NCBI GenBank assembly: GCA_017744605.1
Contig: JAGIAZ010000006.1
Span: forward strand, 1-64,000
DNA length: 64,000 nucleotides
Direction of reading: 5' to 3'
Source: Sphingobium sp.
GTDB lineage: Bacteria > Pseudomonadota > Alphaproteobacteria > Sphingomonadales > Sphingomonadaceae
Positions 9,121-17,544 of the stretch are shown piece after piece (positions within the stretch are counted from its first letter, which is position 1; every line of letters begins with the position of its first letter). The notes under the pieces were generated by a model, which was not told the DNA's origin, ran no database searches, and worked only from the letters and a program-made list of their open reading frames with translations. Position numbers and translations under genes: made by a program.

Positions 9121-9411
9121 ATGATTGCCCGCCTGACCGATGACGAGATCGCCGCCGCGCTGGCCGGCCTGCCGGGCTGGACGCTCGATGATGAGCGCAC
9201 CGGCATCACCCGCAGCGTCAAGTTCAAGGACTTCGTCGAGGCGTTCGGGTTCATGACGAAAGTCGCCCTGCTTGCCGAGAAGGCCGATCATCACCCGGAA
9301 TGGTCGAATGTCTATAATCGCGTCGAGATCCGGCTCTCGACGCATGACTGCGGTGGCCTGTCGAAGCGCGACATGGCGCTTGCGGGCAGGATCGACGTGC
9401 TGCTGGCGTAA
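9121..9411 (+). CDS. Pterin-4a-carbinolamine dehydratase
   Basis: A 96-residue protein of the PCD/DCoH family that regenerates tetrahydrobiopterin after aromatic amino acid hydroxylation. The family motif [17 protein letters not shown] is clear and contains the catalytic histidines; [13 protein letters not shown] supplies the third. It has a good ribosome binding site (GAGGAGAG) and is divergent from ccmA. No phenylalanine hydroxylase lies nearby, so its partner is unknown. Confidence 0.93.
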   Translation: MIARLTDDEIAAALAGLPGWTLDDERTGITRSVKFKDFVEAFGFMTKVALLAEKADHHPEWSNVYNRVEIRLSTHDCGGLSKRDMALAGRIDVLLA

Positions 9412-9418
9412 CGGGTCG

Positions 9419-9510
9419 CCGTTCGCGTCGAGTGTGCCGCAGGCGCCCGAAGGCCAATGCGAGGCACATGTCGCGCGGTTGCGGTTCTTGACTGCGCTCG
9501 AACCGAACGG
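9419..9510. repeat. REP-like intergenic dyad, family A copy 2
   Basis: Between the pterin dehydratase and the glycosylase gene, CCGTTCG and CGAACCGAACGG again form the outer arms, as in the copy at 5602-5713; the inside is more decayed. It lies between convergent genes and may act as a bidirectional terminator. Confidence 0.6.
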
Positions 9511-9528
9511 GAAAGGGAGGCAGGGCTC

Positions 9529-10143
9529 TCACAGCACTTTCGTGTTGTAATGGTGCCAGGCCATGATCGCCATGGCGCCGCGATGGGGCCGCCAGGCTTC
9601 GGCCATGTCGCGGATCGCTTTCTCGCTGGGCCGCTCGGGCAAGCCAAAAAGCGTGCCGATCGAAATCTGCACCGCAAGGTCCCCCGCCGGCCAGATGTCG
9701 GGCCGACCTTCCGCGAAGAGCAGGTAGATCTCCGCCGACCAGCGGCCGATGCCCTTGATTCGGACGAGTTGCGCAATCGCTTCCTCGTCGTCGATGGGGA
9801 GGGCGAACAGGTCGAGCGCGCCGCTCTCGACCAGCTCGGCGAGGCTGCGGGCATAGTCCTGCTTCTGCCGCGAGAGCCCACAGGCGCGCAGCGCGTCCAA
9901 ATCCTGCGCAAGCAGCGCCTTGGGCGTGCAGCCGGAACCGAGCGTCGCTTCCAGCTTCGTCCACATCGACGTCGCCGCGGCGACACTCACCTGCTGGCCC
10001 ACGATCGTGCGCAGCAGCGTCTCATAGCCGGGCGCACGCTTGCGCGGCGCGGGATAGCCGATGCGGCCCAGTGCCGCGGCGATCGCCGGCTCCCGTGCGG
10101 CCAGAACATCCATCGCGCTGCGCAGCGCGGCCTCGTCAAGCAT
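9529..10143 (-). CDS. DNA-3-methyladenine glycosylase II (AlkA-like)
   Basis: A 204-residue HhH-GPD DNA glycosylase for removal of alkylated bases. The helix-hairpin-helix is LVRIKGIGRWSAEIYLLF and the catalytic aspartate follows in PAGDLAVQ; IVGQQVSVAAA is the usual early helix. It lacks the N-terminal domain of E. coli AlkA, like the shorter MAG-type enzymes. A start at 10143 (ATG) gives a normal length. It is divergent from the ferredoxin gene. Confidence 0.9.
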   Translation of the reverse strand: MLDEAALRSAMDVLAAREPAIAAALGRIGYPAPRKRAPGYETLLRTIVGQQVSVAAATSMWTKLEATLGSGCTPKALLAQDLDALRACGLSRQKQDYARSLAELVESGALDLFALPIDDEEAIAQLVRIKGIGRWSAEIYLLFAEGRPDIWPAGDLAVQISIGTLFGLPERPSEKAIRDMAEAWRPHRGAMAIMAWHHYNTKVL

Positions 10144-10237
10144 GTGATCCTACCCGCGTCGTCACGGCCCGTCGTGGCCGGTTGATTTCTGCCCAAGCAC
10201 CCCTCATAGCGTTGCCACCAACGGTTTGGAGATAAAA

Positions 10238-10555
10238 ATGCCGCAGCTGACGGTCGTGACACGCAATGGGTCGGAGCAGACATTCGAAGCCGAGAACGGC
10301 TTTTCCGTCATGGAAGCGATCCGCGATCACGGCGTTGACGAGTTGCTGGCGCTGTGCGGCGGGTGCTGTTCCTGCGCGACCTGTCATGTTTACGTGGACG
10401 ACGCTTTCTTCGACGAGCTGCCGCCGATGCGCGGCGATGAAAACGACCTGCTCGACAGCTCGGACCATCGCCAGGCCAATAGCCGGCTGTCATGCCAGAT
10501 CCAGATCAGCGGGAAGCTGGACGGGCTGCGGGTGACCATCGCGCCCGAAGACTGA
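10238..10555 (+). CDS. 2Fe-2S ferredoxin, putidaredoxin type
   Basis: A 105-residue ferredoxin. Cluster ligands follow the C-x5-C-x2-C pattern in [13 protein letters not shown] with the fourth in LSCQI, as in putidaredoxin, terpredoxin and adrenodoxin. Such ferredoxins pass electrons to P450s or serve in assembly. The ATG at 10238 has GGAG seven bases upstream; the TTG in the ORF track is part of that site. A P450 exists 27 kb away at 37222 without its own ferredoxin, so this one is a possible but unproven donor. An extra Cys (GGCC) occurs inside the motif. Confidence 0.93.
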   Translation: MPQLTVVTRNGSEQTFEAENGFSVMEAIRDHGVDELLALCGGCCSCATCHVYVDDAFFDELPPMRGDENDLLDSSDHRQANSRLSCQIQISGKLDGLRVTIAPED

Positions 10556-10678
10556 GCGGGGCGAAGAATGTGCGGATGGCCCCCAATTCAGGCGTGGCGC
10601 CATAGCATACTGATTTTTATGAGGAAATGAATCGGAAAGTCAGCCGAACTGGAGGCAGATCCTCAATGTCGAACTGCT

Positions 10679-10772
10679 CGTCATTGCGAGCCAGGCTTCA
10701 GCTGGGCGAAGCAATCCAGGGGCGGGCCAGATCGGCCTGGATCGCCGCGCGACTGCGTCGCTCGCCACGACG
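10679..10772. repeat. Intergenic repeat, CGTCATTGCGAGC family copy 1
   Basis: The 282-base gap between the ferredoxin and the L,D-transpeptidase contains CGTCATTGCGAGC on the left and its near inverse GCTCGCCACGACG on the right, with inner arms GCAATCCAGG and CCTGGATCGC. This is the widespread GTCATTGCGAGC...GCAATCC intergenic repeat. No gene or clear terminator was seen in the rest of the gap. Confidence 0.7.
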
Positions 10773-10837
10773 TTCAGCTCCGCTGAAGCGGAGTCTGACG
10801 TTGGCGTCCAACGATTGCGAATATGTGTTTCAGGGGC

Positions 10838-11458
10838 TTAGGCCGCGTTCGACTCGTTGCGAATCGGCAGGATGACCACCGGATCGCCGTTGTTCATCAC
10901 GTCGAACAGCCGGCGCGCGAAGCCCGGCGGGACCCCGATGCAGCCATGGGTCGCGTAACCTTTTTCGACATCGCTTGCATGGATAGCGACACCGTCATTG
11001 GTGAGGCGGAGCATATAGCGCATCGGCGCATCATAGCTGCGCGACCAGTGATCCTTGTCCTTTTCCAGCACGCGGAAGTCCCCCGTGGGCGTGGCATGGC
11101 CATCGGTCCCGTAGAGGATGACTGCGGTGCCGATCTCATGGCCTGCGCGGAAGACGGAAATGGTTTGCGCGGCCAGGTCGACCCGCACCCAGGCCGGGCC
11201 GGTCGGCACGCTGTCATCGTTCCAGACGAACTCGCCATAATGCATGCGCCGATCGACGTTGAGGAGGCTGCGGATGCGCTCGTGGCGGCCGTCCGGCATG
11301 CGTATGTCCGCCTGCGGTCCGTCCGGAAAGTCGACGCGGACGGATTTTTCAGGGCTGGGCGCCGGCGTATTTCGACTGTCGCTGCGGGTCGCCGCGACCC
11401 AGCTTGCGGCCAATGACAGCGAGGCCGCAACGAGGAGGAGGGCGAGGAAGCGCTTCAC
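10838..11458 (-). CDS. L,D-transpeptidase (YkuD family), exported
   Basis: A 206-residue exported protein with an N-terminal signal or anchor helix (FLALLLVAASLSLAASWVAA). The catalytic YkuD motif is HASDVEKGYATHGCIGVP, with the nucleophile Cys about residue 170 and the upstream His. The enzyme would form 3-3 peptidoglycan cross-links or attach proteins to the wall in the periplasm. Neighbouring genes give no further hint. Start chosen as the first ATG, which precedes the basic-hydrophobic signal region. Confidence 0.9.
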   Translation of the reverse strand: MKRFLALLLVAASLSLAASWVAATRSDSRNTPAPSPEKSVRVDFPDGPQADIRMPDGRHERIRSLLNVDRRMHYGEFVWNDDSVPTGPAWVRVDLAAQTISVFRAGHEIGTAVILYGTDGHATPTGDFRVLEKDKDHWSRSYDAPMRYMLRLTNDGVAIHASDVEKGYATHGCIGVPPGFARRLFDVMNNGDPVVILPIRNESNAA

Positions 11459-11471
11459 CGGCGCCTCAATC

Positions 11472-12158
11472 TCAGAATAGGCGCGGTGGGAGCGCGGCGT
11501 CGCCCGGCTTGGCGTGTGCTGACGCGGAGGCCTTGGGCAGCAGCTTGAAGCGCAGGAAGGCGCCGAGCGAGAAAAAGCCGGCGATGATCATGAGCCAGGT
11601 GCCGGGCTCCGGCACGCTGACCAGGATCGGTGGGTCAGGCTCTTTCCCCGGCGTTTCGCATTTGATCTTGTCGGTGCATTCATTGCCACCGCCACCGCCA
11701 CCGCCACCGCCAAGGATAGGGCCAACGCCCGGCACGATCTGGAAAAACCCGCCACCGCCGCGTGCGACGGTCGGCGTTGCGTCGGGCAGCCCTTCATGGG
11801 TGCCGGGCACGAAGTTACCGGCTTGAGCGGGCGGTTCGTTCTCCACGCCCAGAACCTCGGACGTGGGGCTAGCGGCTCCCGCCGGTGCGCCGGAAGGCTC
11901 CTTGTCGAGCAGCTTCTCGAATGCAGCAGGCATCGGCGCCGCATGCTTGAACTTGGTCTGACGCAGCGCGGCGCTGCCGCGTTCGCCCGGCGAGCGGGCC
12001 GCCAGAACCGACATGGGATCGCGCAGAACCTGGGCAATGGCGCTCCGCTGTTGATTGCTCATCAGAATGAAGGCCGAGACGAGCAACACGGCGACGAGCT
12101 GCGCGGCGATCTTCAGTCGCGATTTCCACTTCGGCTTATTCTCTTCGGTCATAGCCAT
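11472..12158 (-). CDS. PEP-CTERM motif protein with N-terminal membrane helix and poly-Gly run
   Basis: A 228-residue protein: basic cytoplasmic N-terminus, a membrane helix (LKIAAQLVAVLLVSAFILM), a low-complexity middle with a nine-glycine run (coded by a CCACCG repeat) and a lone Cys pair (NECTDKIKCE), then the PEP-CTERM sorting motif VPEPGTWLMIIAGFFSLGAF and a 25-residue tail. PEP-CTERM segments are recognised by exosortases, but the N-terminal helix without an obvious signal cleavage site and the long tail are unusual. No exosortase gene is in the window. The first or second ATG (six bases apart) could be used; AGGAA stands upstream. Confidence 0.75.
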   Translation of the reverse strand: MAMTEENKPKWKSRLKIAAQLVAVLLVSAFILMSNQQRSAIAQVLRDPMSVLAARSPGERGSAALRQTKFKHAAPMPAAFEKLLDKEPSGAPAGAASPTSEVLGVENEPPAQAGNFVPGTHEGLPDATPTVARGGGGFFQIVPGVGPILGGGGGGGGGNECTDKIKCETPGKEPDPPILVSVPEPGTWLMIIAGFFSLGAFLRFKLLPKASASAHAKPGDAALPPRLF

Positions 12159-12447
12159 GTGTTCCTACCATCAAAAGATTAATCGCCTCAAAACCTATAA
12201 CGGTTGGATGGCCGGATTTTTTCGTCTGCGGTGTTCTGAAATGGGACTTTTGCTTTGGCGCGACGTCCTGAAGGTAGCGAATTGAGTTGCGGGGCCGTGG
12301 GGGATGATTCCCGATCCTGGCCGATGGCGGCGGCTTTGCTCCTCAGGGCAAAGCTCGCCAGCGGCAAGGGCGCGACGGCGGCGGCGAGCCACCTGATCGG
12401 TCTGGTCATTCGAAAAATCCCCACAGGCTGGGCGCTGACGGGCGCGC
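12159..12447. other. Intergenic region without a supported gene
   Basis: This 289-base gap between two minus-strand genes should carry the promoter of the PEP-CTERM gene. The part nearest that gene is AT-richer than the surroundings. The short ORFs listed here have no family features. No hairpin or operator was clear enough to call. Confidence 0.5.
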
Positions 12448-13200
12448 TCAGCGAGTCAAACAAGCGTATAGCGCGATTGCGGCCGCATTGGAAACGTTGA
12501 GGCTCTCCATTTTTCGACTGATCGGCAACTTGGCCAGCATGTCGCAGTGATTGATGCTGTTGAGCCGGAGCCCTTCGCCCTCGGCGCCCAGAACAAGCGC
12601 GACACGGCTGGTGTTGTTGAGCGCCGTATCGAGCGTTTCGGTCGCTCCGCCGTCGAGCGCGATCCGCCAGTAACCGGCCTCGGCCATCTCATCGAGCGCT
12701 CGGGCGAGATTGACCACGCGCACCCACGGCACGAATTCGAGGGCGCCAGCGGCCGCGCGCGCGATCACGCCGGATTCCGGTGGCGCATGACGGTCCTGTG
12801 TCACGATGCCGAGCGCGTCGAAGGCCGCCGCGGAGCGCAGGATCGCGCCGACATTATGCGGATCGGTCACCTGGTCGAGCACGAGGATCGGCCGTCGCGC
12901 GGCCTCGTCAGGCTCGCCCTGTGCCAGCAGGTCGCCGAGCCAGATGTCCTCGAGCGCTTCGACTTCCGCGACGATGCCCTGGTGCGGCGCGTCGCGCGGC
13001 ACGTAGCGTGCCATGTCCGCCGCATCGGAATAGATGACCGGCAGACCTTGCGGCAACTCGAGCGCGGCGATCGCCTCCCGCGTCCCCCAGATCTTGCGAA
13101 TCACCCGCTCGGGATTGGCGAGCGCGGCGATGATGGCATGACGCCCATAAAAATGCGGATAGCCGCCCTTGGGCGTGCCGGTGCGATGACCTCTTTTCAT
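12448..13200 (-). CDS. rlmB: 23S rRNA (guanosine-2'-O-)-methyltransferase, RlmB/TrmH type
   Basis: A 250-residue SpoU-family methyltransferase with all three motifs: DPHNVGAILRSA, VALVLGAEGEGLR and LPISRKMESLNVSNAAAIAL, which form the trefoil-knot SAM site. The N-terminal HFYGRHAIIAALANP is the substrate-binding domain of RlmB-like enzymes that methylate G2251 of 23S rRNA. The ATG at 13200 (MKRGHRTG) is a conservative start; ATGs at 13218 and further upstream are possible. It lies upstream of and opposite to tRNA-Tyr. Confidence 0.88.
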   Translation of the reverse strand: MKRGHRTGTPKGGYPHFYGRHAIIAALANPERVIRKIWGTREAIAALELPQGLPVIYSDAADMARYVPRDAPHQGIVAEVEALEDIWLGDLLAQGEPDEAARRPILVLDQVTDPHNVGAILRSAAAFDALGIVTQDRHAPPESGVIARAAAGALEFVPWVRVVNLARALDEMAEAGYWRIALDGGATETLDTALNNTSRVALVLGAEGEGLRLNSINHCDMLAKLPISRKMESLNVSNAAAIALYACLTR

Positions 13201-13306
13201 GGGGACGCGCTTTTCCATGAGCGGCATTGACAGGCAAGGCCCCATTCGCCAAAGACGCCCGCTCCAATCCCCGTGCCTCATTGTCGGCGCAGGGATCAGG
13301 CGCCTT

Positions 13307-13392
13307 GGAAGGGTGGCCGAGTGGTTAATGGCAGCAGACTGTAAATCTGCCCGCGTGAGCGTACGCTGGTTCGAATCCAGCCCCTTCCACCA
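13307..13392 (+). tRNA. tRNA-Tyr (GUA anticodon)
   Basis: Class II tRNA with acceptor arms GGAAGGG and CCCTTCC, D-arm GCCGAGTGGTTAATGGC, anticodon stem-loop GCAGACTGTAAATCTGC (anticodon GTA), a long variable arm typical of bacterial tRNA-Tyr, T-arm GCTGGTTCGAATCCAGC and an encoded ACCA end. It is immediately followed by an integrase remnant, so its 3' end is a likely attachment site. Confidence 0.97.
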
Positions 13393-13422
13393 TCCTTTGA
13401 AATCAGCGGGTTAGATGGATAT

Positions 13423-14340
13423 TCAAGCCGACTTGGCTTGAGGCTCGTTTTCGCCAGTGTGTAATTCGTGTGTAACGGCGTCAGAATTTCCTGTGTCCAG
13501 CGCACTGATGGCGTCGTCGATATGCTCGCCATGGATGTGCACATAATGCAGCACCATGGCCGGCGTCTTGTGGCCGCTAATCTTCTGGATCGTCGGAATA
13601 TCCGCCTTGGCCTTCACCAGTTGCGTGATGGCCGAGTGTCTCATGACGTGGGGAGTGCACTGCTTGGGGTCGAGGCCTGCGCGCTTCACGACCCGCTTGA
13701 ACGCCTCACGCATGTCCGGACGATGTTCCGACTTCGTATCGCTCCGAACAGCGGGGAATATCCAGCCGTTTCGATCGTCCTCCATCTCTCGTTGACGCTT
13801 CAGAGCGTCGCGCGGTGCTGGGGTGATTGGCTGCTCGCGCTCGCCGGCCTTGGCTTTGTCTATCCAGATGCGATTATGATCGAGGTCGCATTCATCATAG
13901 CGCCTGGCGACGATCTCGCTATGGCGCATCGCCGCGTTCAAGCCGAACATGACGAATAGCCATGCGCGCGGGTCCTGGTCGGCGATGGCAGCTTCCAGGA
14001 GGCGCTTGCGCTGGTCGGCGGAAAGGATGCGGATCTTCTGGCGCTGTTCCTTTTCCTTCGGGATCTCGGGGACGTCCTGTTTTGTGATCCAGCCCCACGC
14101 CTTAGACGAAGCGCAGTTCATGAGATGGGAAAAGGTGGCCATCTCTCGGTTGATGGTCGCTGCGGCTGCACCTGCTTCAGACGAAACTCGGTCACCTTGT
14201 CGAGCCGCTCGCTCCCCAGCCCAGGGACCAGCTGCTGGCGCAGATGCCGCTTCTTGTTGCCCAAGTCCTTGCCGCCCGTTTCCTCCAGACGAGTCAGATA
14301 GTCCTCAGCGGCTTCGGCTAATCGCAAAGCCACCGCCGCT
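13423..14340 (-). pseudogene. Frameshifted tyrosine recombinase (integrase) remnant
   Basis: Two reading frames together make most of a phage-type integrase. The C-terminal 240 residues hold the catalytic set: Arg in NAAMRHSEIVARR, H-x-x-R in TPHVMRHSAITQL, and His and Tyr in ISGHKTPAMVLHYVHI. The core-binding part (LAEAAEDYLTRLEETGGKD to LDKVTEFRLKQV) continues upstream in another frame; the shift falls near 14170, where the sequence changes frame just before AATINREMATFSHLMN. The N-terminal arm-binding part is missing, replaced by a sialidase-like fragment. The gene points toward tRNA-Tyr 31 bases away, as in elements integrated in tRNA genes. It is unlikely to be active. Confidence 0.85.
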
Positions 14341-14544
14341 GCCGCTCGAGACAAAGACGTTCGGGTCGAGATAGTCGACCGGCTCCGCGAAGGCGCGCGG
14401 CATCTGCGCCATCTGGGCCGCGCCACCCTCGCCGCCCGGCCCCGCCATCATGTTGATCTGCGGATTGGCTCCGTCCCAGGTGCGGCCGCGATCGCGAGAG
14501 CGCACGGTGATCGTGCGGGGGGGGCGCGGCGGACTGAACCTCAT
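14305..14544 (-). pseudogene. Sialidase-like (Asp-box) gene fragment
   Basis: This frame contains an Asp-box (SRDRGRTWD, pattern S-x-D-x-G-x-T-W) and a stretch ending in DPNVFVSSGSGGGF that resembles part of a BNR-repeat exo-sialidase-like protein. It has no signal peptide, no second Asp-box and stops abruptly where it runs into the integrase remnant, so it reads as a truncated piece joined by recombination. Identification rests on the Asp-box and is moderate. The remainder of 14545-14671 shows no gene. Confidence 0.5.
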
Positions 14545-14671
14545 CGGCTTCGCTTCTCCAGCACAAGGGGCGGGCTTCGGCTGACGAGGTCTGGCAGCGT
14601 CCCGGCCGCCGCGCCGTCACAATCCGGCCCAAAAAAGGACGGCGTTGCGGACCAGGATGGGCCCGCAACAC

Positions 14672-17503
14672 CTAGAGCTTGAAGCGCACGCCTGCGCGAT
14701 AGGCCCGTCCCACCACGTCGAAGATGCTCGCGCCCTCGCCGGTGATCGGGAAAGGCGGCGCCCGATCGAACAGATTGTTGACGCGCGCGAACAGCTCGAT
14801 CGCCTTGTCGCCCTTGGCCGAAAGGTCGGCCGTCACCGCGAGGTTGGTATAGAAGGTCGAGCGGGTGTGGTTGATGTTGACGCCGACGGCCGAGGCCTGA
14901 CCTTCGACGCGGGTGTTGTCGATCGTGCCGCCCTGATACCAGCGCATGTCGAGCGTCGTCGTCACGCGCTTCCCTTCGTAGGTGGCGAGACCGAAGATCG
15001 TCCAGTGCGGCTGGGTCACCTGCCCGGCGAGGTCGACGGTGGTCGCATTGACCGCAGCCGTGGTCGCCAGCTTGCCGGTGTAGTTCGCTAGCACGCGGCC
15101 CGAGAGTGCGCCGCTGGTGCCGAAGAGGGAGACCGGCGTGCGATAGGAGACCTCGATATCGACCCCTTCGGTCTTGAAGCGGTCCAGGTTCTGGAAGTTG
15201 ACGGTCACGCCGGTGATGGTCCCTGAGCCGTTCTGCGTCACCTGCGCGCAGAATTGCGGCAGATTGTCGAGGAAGCAGCGCTCCAGCACCTGGTTCGGCG
15301 TGATGGTACCGATCTGGCCGCTGATGTCGATGTTGTAATAGTCGATTGACGCGCGCAGCCCCGGGAACCAGCTCGGCTGGACGACGACGCCCCCGGTGAA
15401 CGTGTCAGCCCGCTCCGGCTTCAGGCTCGGATTGCCGATTGTCGTCACTGGCACCGGGATGACCGCAGCGGTGCGAGGATCGCGCACGTTGTTCGCCTGC
15501 ACGGCGGTCGGGGTGAACAGCTCGGAGAGGTTGCCGGCGCGGATGTCGCGGGACTGCGAGACCCGGAAGCGGATGTCGTCGTTCACGTCCCAGGTCGCGC
15601 CGATCTTCCAGGTCGTCACGCTGCCCGAGCTGCTATAGTCGGTGTATCGGATCGCGAGATTGAGATCGAGCGCCTTGGCGAAGGCCCAGTCGCGCGCGAG
15701 CGGCACGGCGATTTCGCCGAACACTTCCTTGACCGTGAAGCTGCCGACGATCGCCTTTCGGTTGGTCGACTGCCAGCCATTGGCCTGGGAAATCGGGTCC
15801 GCAACGGCGTCGATCGATTCCTTGCGCCATTCCGCCCCGAAGGCGGCGCCGATCGGTCCGGCCCAGGTCGAGAAGAGATTACCGCTCAAGCTTGCGGCGC
15901 CCACTTCCTGCTTGGTCACCATCTGGAACCAGGAGGTGCCCGACACATAAGCCTTCGCAGCTGCCGACGCGGCATCGGGGCCGAACAGATCGTAAGGCGC
16001 GCAGGCGGGATCGTCGTTCGTGGTGTTCGCGTCGGTGTTGATCCGGCAGGAGATGGTCGAGCCGAACTTCACCGCGTCGATCGCATTGCGGAACTTGGCG
16101 ACATTGATGTTGCCGATGCGGTTCTGCTGAAAGCGGTTGCGACCATATTGATAATAGGCTGAATATTTCCAGCCGCTGAAGATCTCGCCTTCCGCGCCGA
16201 CCACGCCGCGCCAGATCGAGGGCGAGCCGTCGGCGGTGCGTACGTCGCCTAGGCCATCCTCGCGGAACACCTTGCCCATGTTGAAACAGGTAACGCCCGC
16301 TGCCACGGCGGCATCGTGCACAGACGTCGGCAGGAAGGGATTGTTGATGTTGACGAGGAGCGAGCCCAGGCCCGATGCCGTCGTGGTCGTCGTGCAGGTG
16401 GGATTGCCAGTGATCGCGCCATTGTTGCGCGGCGGGAAGGTGAGCGCGTTCGAGAGATAATAGGCAAGCGAACCTTCCGCGAAGAGGTTCAGCGCGTTGC
16501 TGACCTCGAAGGACACGCGGCCCATCACGCTATAGCGCGTATAGGGATATTTGAGGTCGCCGCCCGGGGTCGGCGCATCGCCGAAATTGTCGGTGCCCCC
16601 GATCATATTATTGCCATAGACGGTGCCGTAGCCGAACTGGCGGGTCTGCCCATTGCCGAGGAAGGTGGTGCCACGCAGCGGACCGCTCGTGATGAGGCCG
16701 CCGGGCGACACGTCGGCGCGCCGGGTGTCGGTCGAGTAGATCGTGCCGGGCAGGCCGTTGGTCGCGAAGGCAGAATTGCCGACTGAGCCGGTGCCGGCCC
16801 ACGGCCGAGACAGATAGGGCTGCTGGAGGCTGCGAATGCCCTTGTCCTCGGAATATTCGCCGCCGACGAGCACATGGCCGCGCCCATCGGCAAAGCTGGT
16901 GCCGCCGGCAAGGGCGACCAGGAAGTTGCGGCTGTCGCCCCGCGAGGAGATGCCGGCCTGCGCCGTGCCCTCGATGCCCTCGAGGTCGTTCTTGAGGATG
17001 AGGTTGATGACGCCCGCGACGGCGCCCGAGCCCCAGGACGCCGACGCGCCGCCCGTCACGACCTCGCTGCGCTTGAGCAGGATGGCCGGAATGACGCCGA
17101 GGTCCACCGTGCCGTCCGAGAAGGTCGGCACATGACGGCGTCCGTTAACCAGCACGAGCGTGCGCTGCGAGCCAATGCCGCGCAGGTCGGGATAAAAGGA
17201 GGCCGTGGCGGACTGGCCGGTGGTGCGGAAGGACGGGACCTGCGCCAGCATGTCCTGCACCTGGAGCGGCGCCACGGACTTCAGCTGTGCCTCGGAGAGC
17301 ACCATGGTCGGCGTGGGCGCGCTGAACCCGCCGGTCTGGATGCGCGAGGCCGTGACGACGATCTCCTCGGTGCTGGTCGGCGTGGCAGCAGCGGTCTGCG
17401 CCCGGACGCCGCTTGCCAGCATCAGCGCAGTCGCACCGAGGCTGCCGGCGCTCAGCCAATAGCCCAGCGAGGCCCTGCTGGCCCCCGTCTTCTCCTTGCC
17501 CAT
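14672..17503 (-). CDS. TonB-dependent receptor
   Basis: A 943-residue outer-membrane receptor: signal peptide (SLGATALMLASGVRAQ), TonB-box-like EEIVVTAS, plug domain with LVLVNGRRHV, ASASWGSGAVAGVINLIL, and a 22-strand barrel finishing in the aromatic-terminated AGVRFKL. The C-terminal NLFDRAPP motif is typical of sphingomonad receptors. It would take up a siderophore-like or organic substrate; nothing in the sequence names the ligand. It is the last gene after a di-heme cytochrome and an OmpA-like protein and probably shares their MarR-type control. Confidence 0.95.
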   Translation of the reverse strand: MGKEKTGASRASLGYWLSAGSLGATALMLASGVRAQTAAATPTSTEEIVVTASRIQTGGFSAPTPTMVLSEAQLKSVAPLQVQDMLAQVPSFRTTGQSATASFYPDLRGIGSQRTLVLVNGRRHVPTFSDGTVDLGVIPAILLKRSEVVTGGASASWGSGAVAGVINLILKNDLEGIEGTAQAGISSRGDSRNFLVALAGGTSFADGRGHVLVGGEYSEDKGIRSLQQPYLSRPWAGTGSVGNSAFATNGLPGTIYSTDTRRADVSPGGLITSGPLRGTTFLGNGQTRQFGYGTVYGNNMIGGTDNFGDAPTPGGDLKYPYTRYSVMGRVSFEVSNALNLFAEGSLAYYLSNALTFPPRNNGAITGNPTCTTTTTASGLGSLLVNINNPFLPTSVHDAAVAAGVTCFNMGKVFREDGLGDVRTADGSPSIWRGVVGAEGEIFSGWKYSAYYQYGRNRFQQNRIGNINVAKFRNAIDAVKFGSTISCRINTDANTTNDDPACAPYDLFGPDAASAAAKAYVSGTSWFQMVTKQEVGAASLSGNLFSTWAGPIGAAFGAEWRKESIDAVADPISQANGWQSTNRKAIVGSFTVKEVFGEIAVPLARDWAFAKALDLNLAIRYTDYSSSGSVTTWKIGATWDVNDDIRFRVSQSRDIRAGNLSELFTPTAVQANNVRDPRTAAVIPVPVTTIGNPSLKPERADTFTGGVVVQPSWFPGLRASIDYYNIDISGQIGTITPNQVLERCFLDNLPQFCAQVTQNGSGTITGVTVNFQNLDRFKTEGVDIEVSYRTPVSLFGTSGALSGRVLANYTGKLATTAAVNATTVDLAGQVTQPHWTIFGLATYEGKRVTTTLDMRWYQGGTIDNTRVEGQASAVGVNINHTRSTFYTNLAVTADLSAKGDKAIELFARVNNLFDRAPPFPITGEGASIFDVVGRAYRAGVRFKL

Positions 17504-17544
17504 GTCACTCTCCCCCCATTCGTCGTTTGTCCGATGACCCTCCC

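Noticed and set aside
11690-11720. Tandem CCACCG repeat as a possible CRISPR or regulatory repeat
   Set aside because: It simply encodes the poly-glycine run of the PEP-CTERM protein; there are no spacers. No CRISPR array was seen in the window.
12188-12463. 91-residue minus-strand ORF between the PEP-CTERM and rlmB genes
   Set aside because: Overlaps the rlmB stop, no ribosome binding site or family feature.
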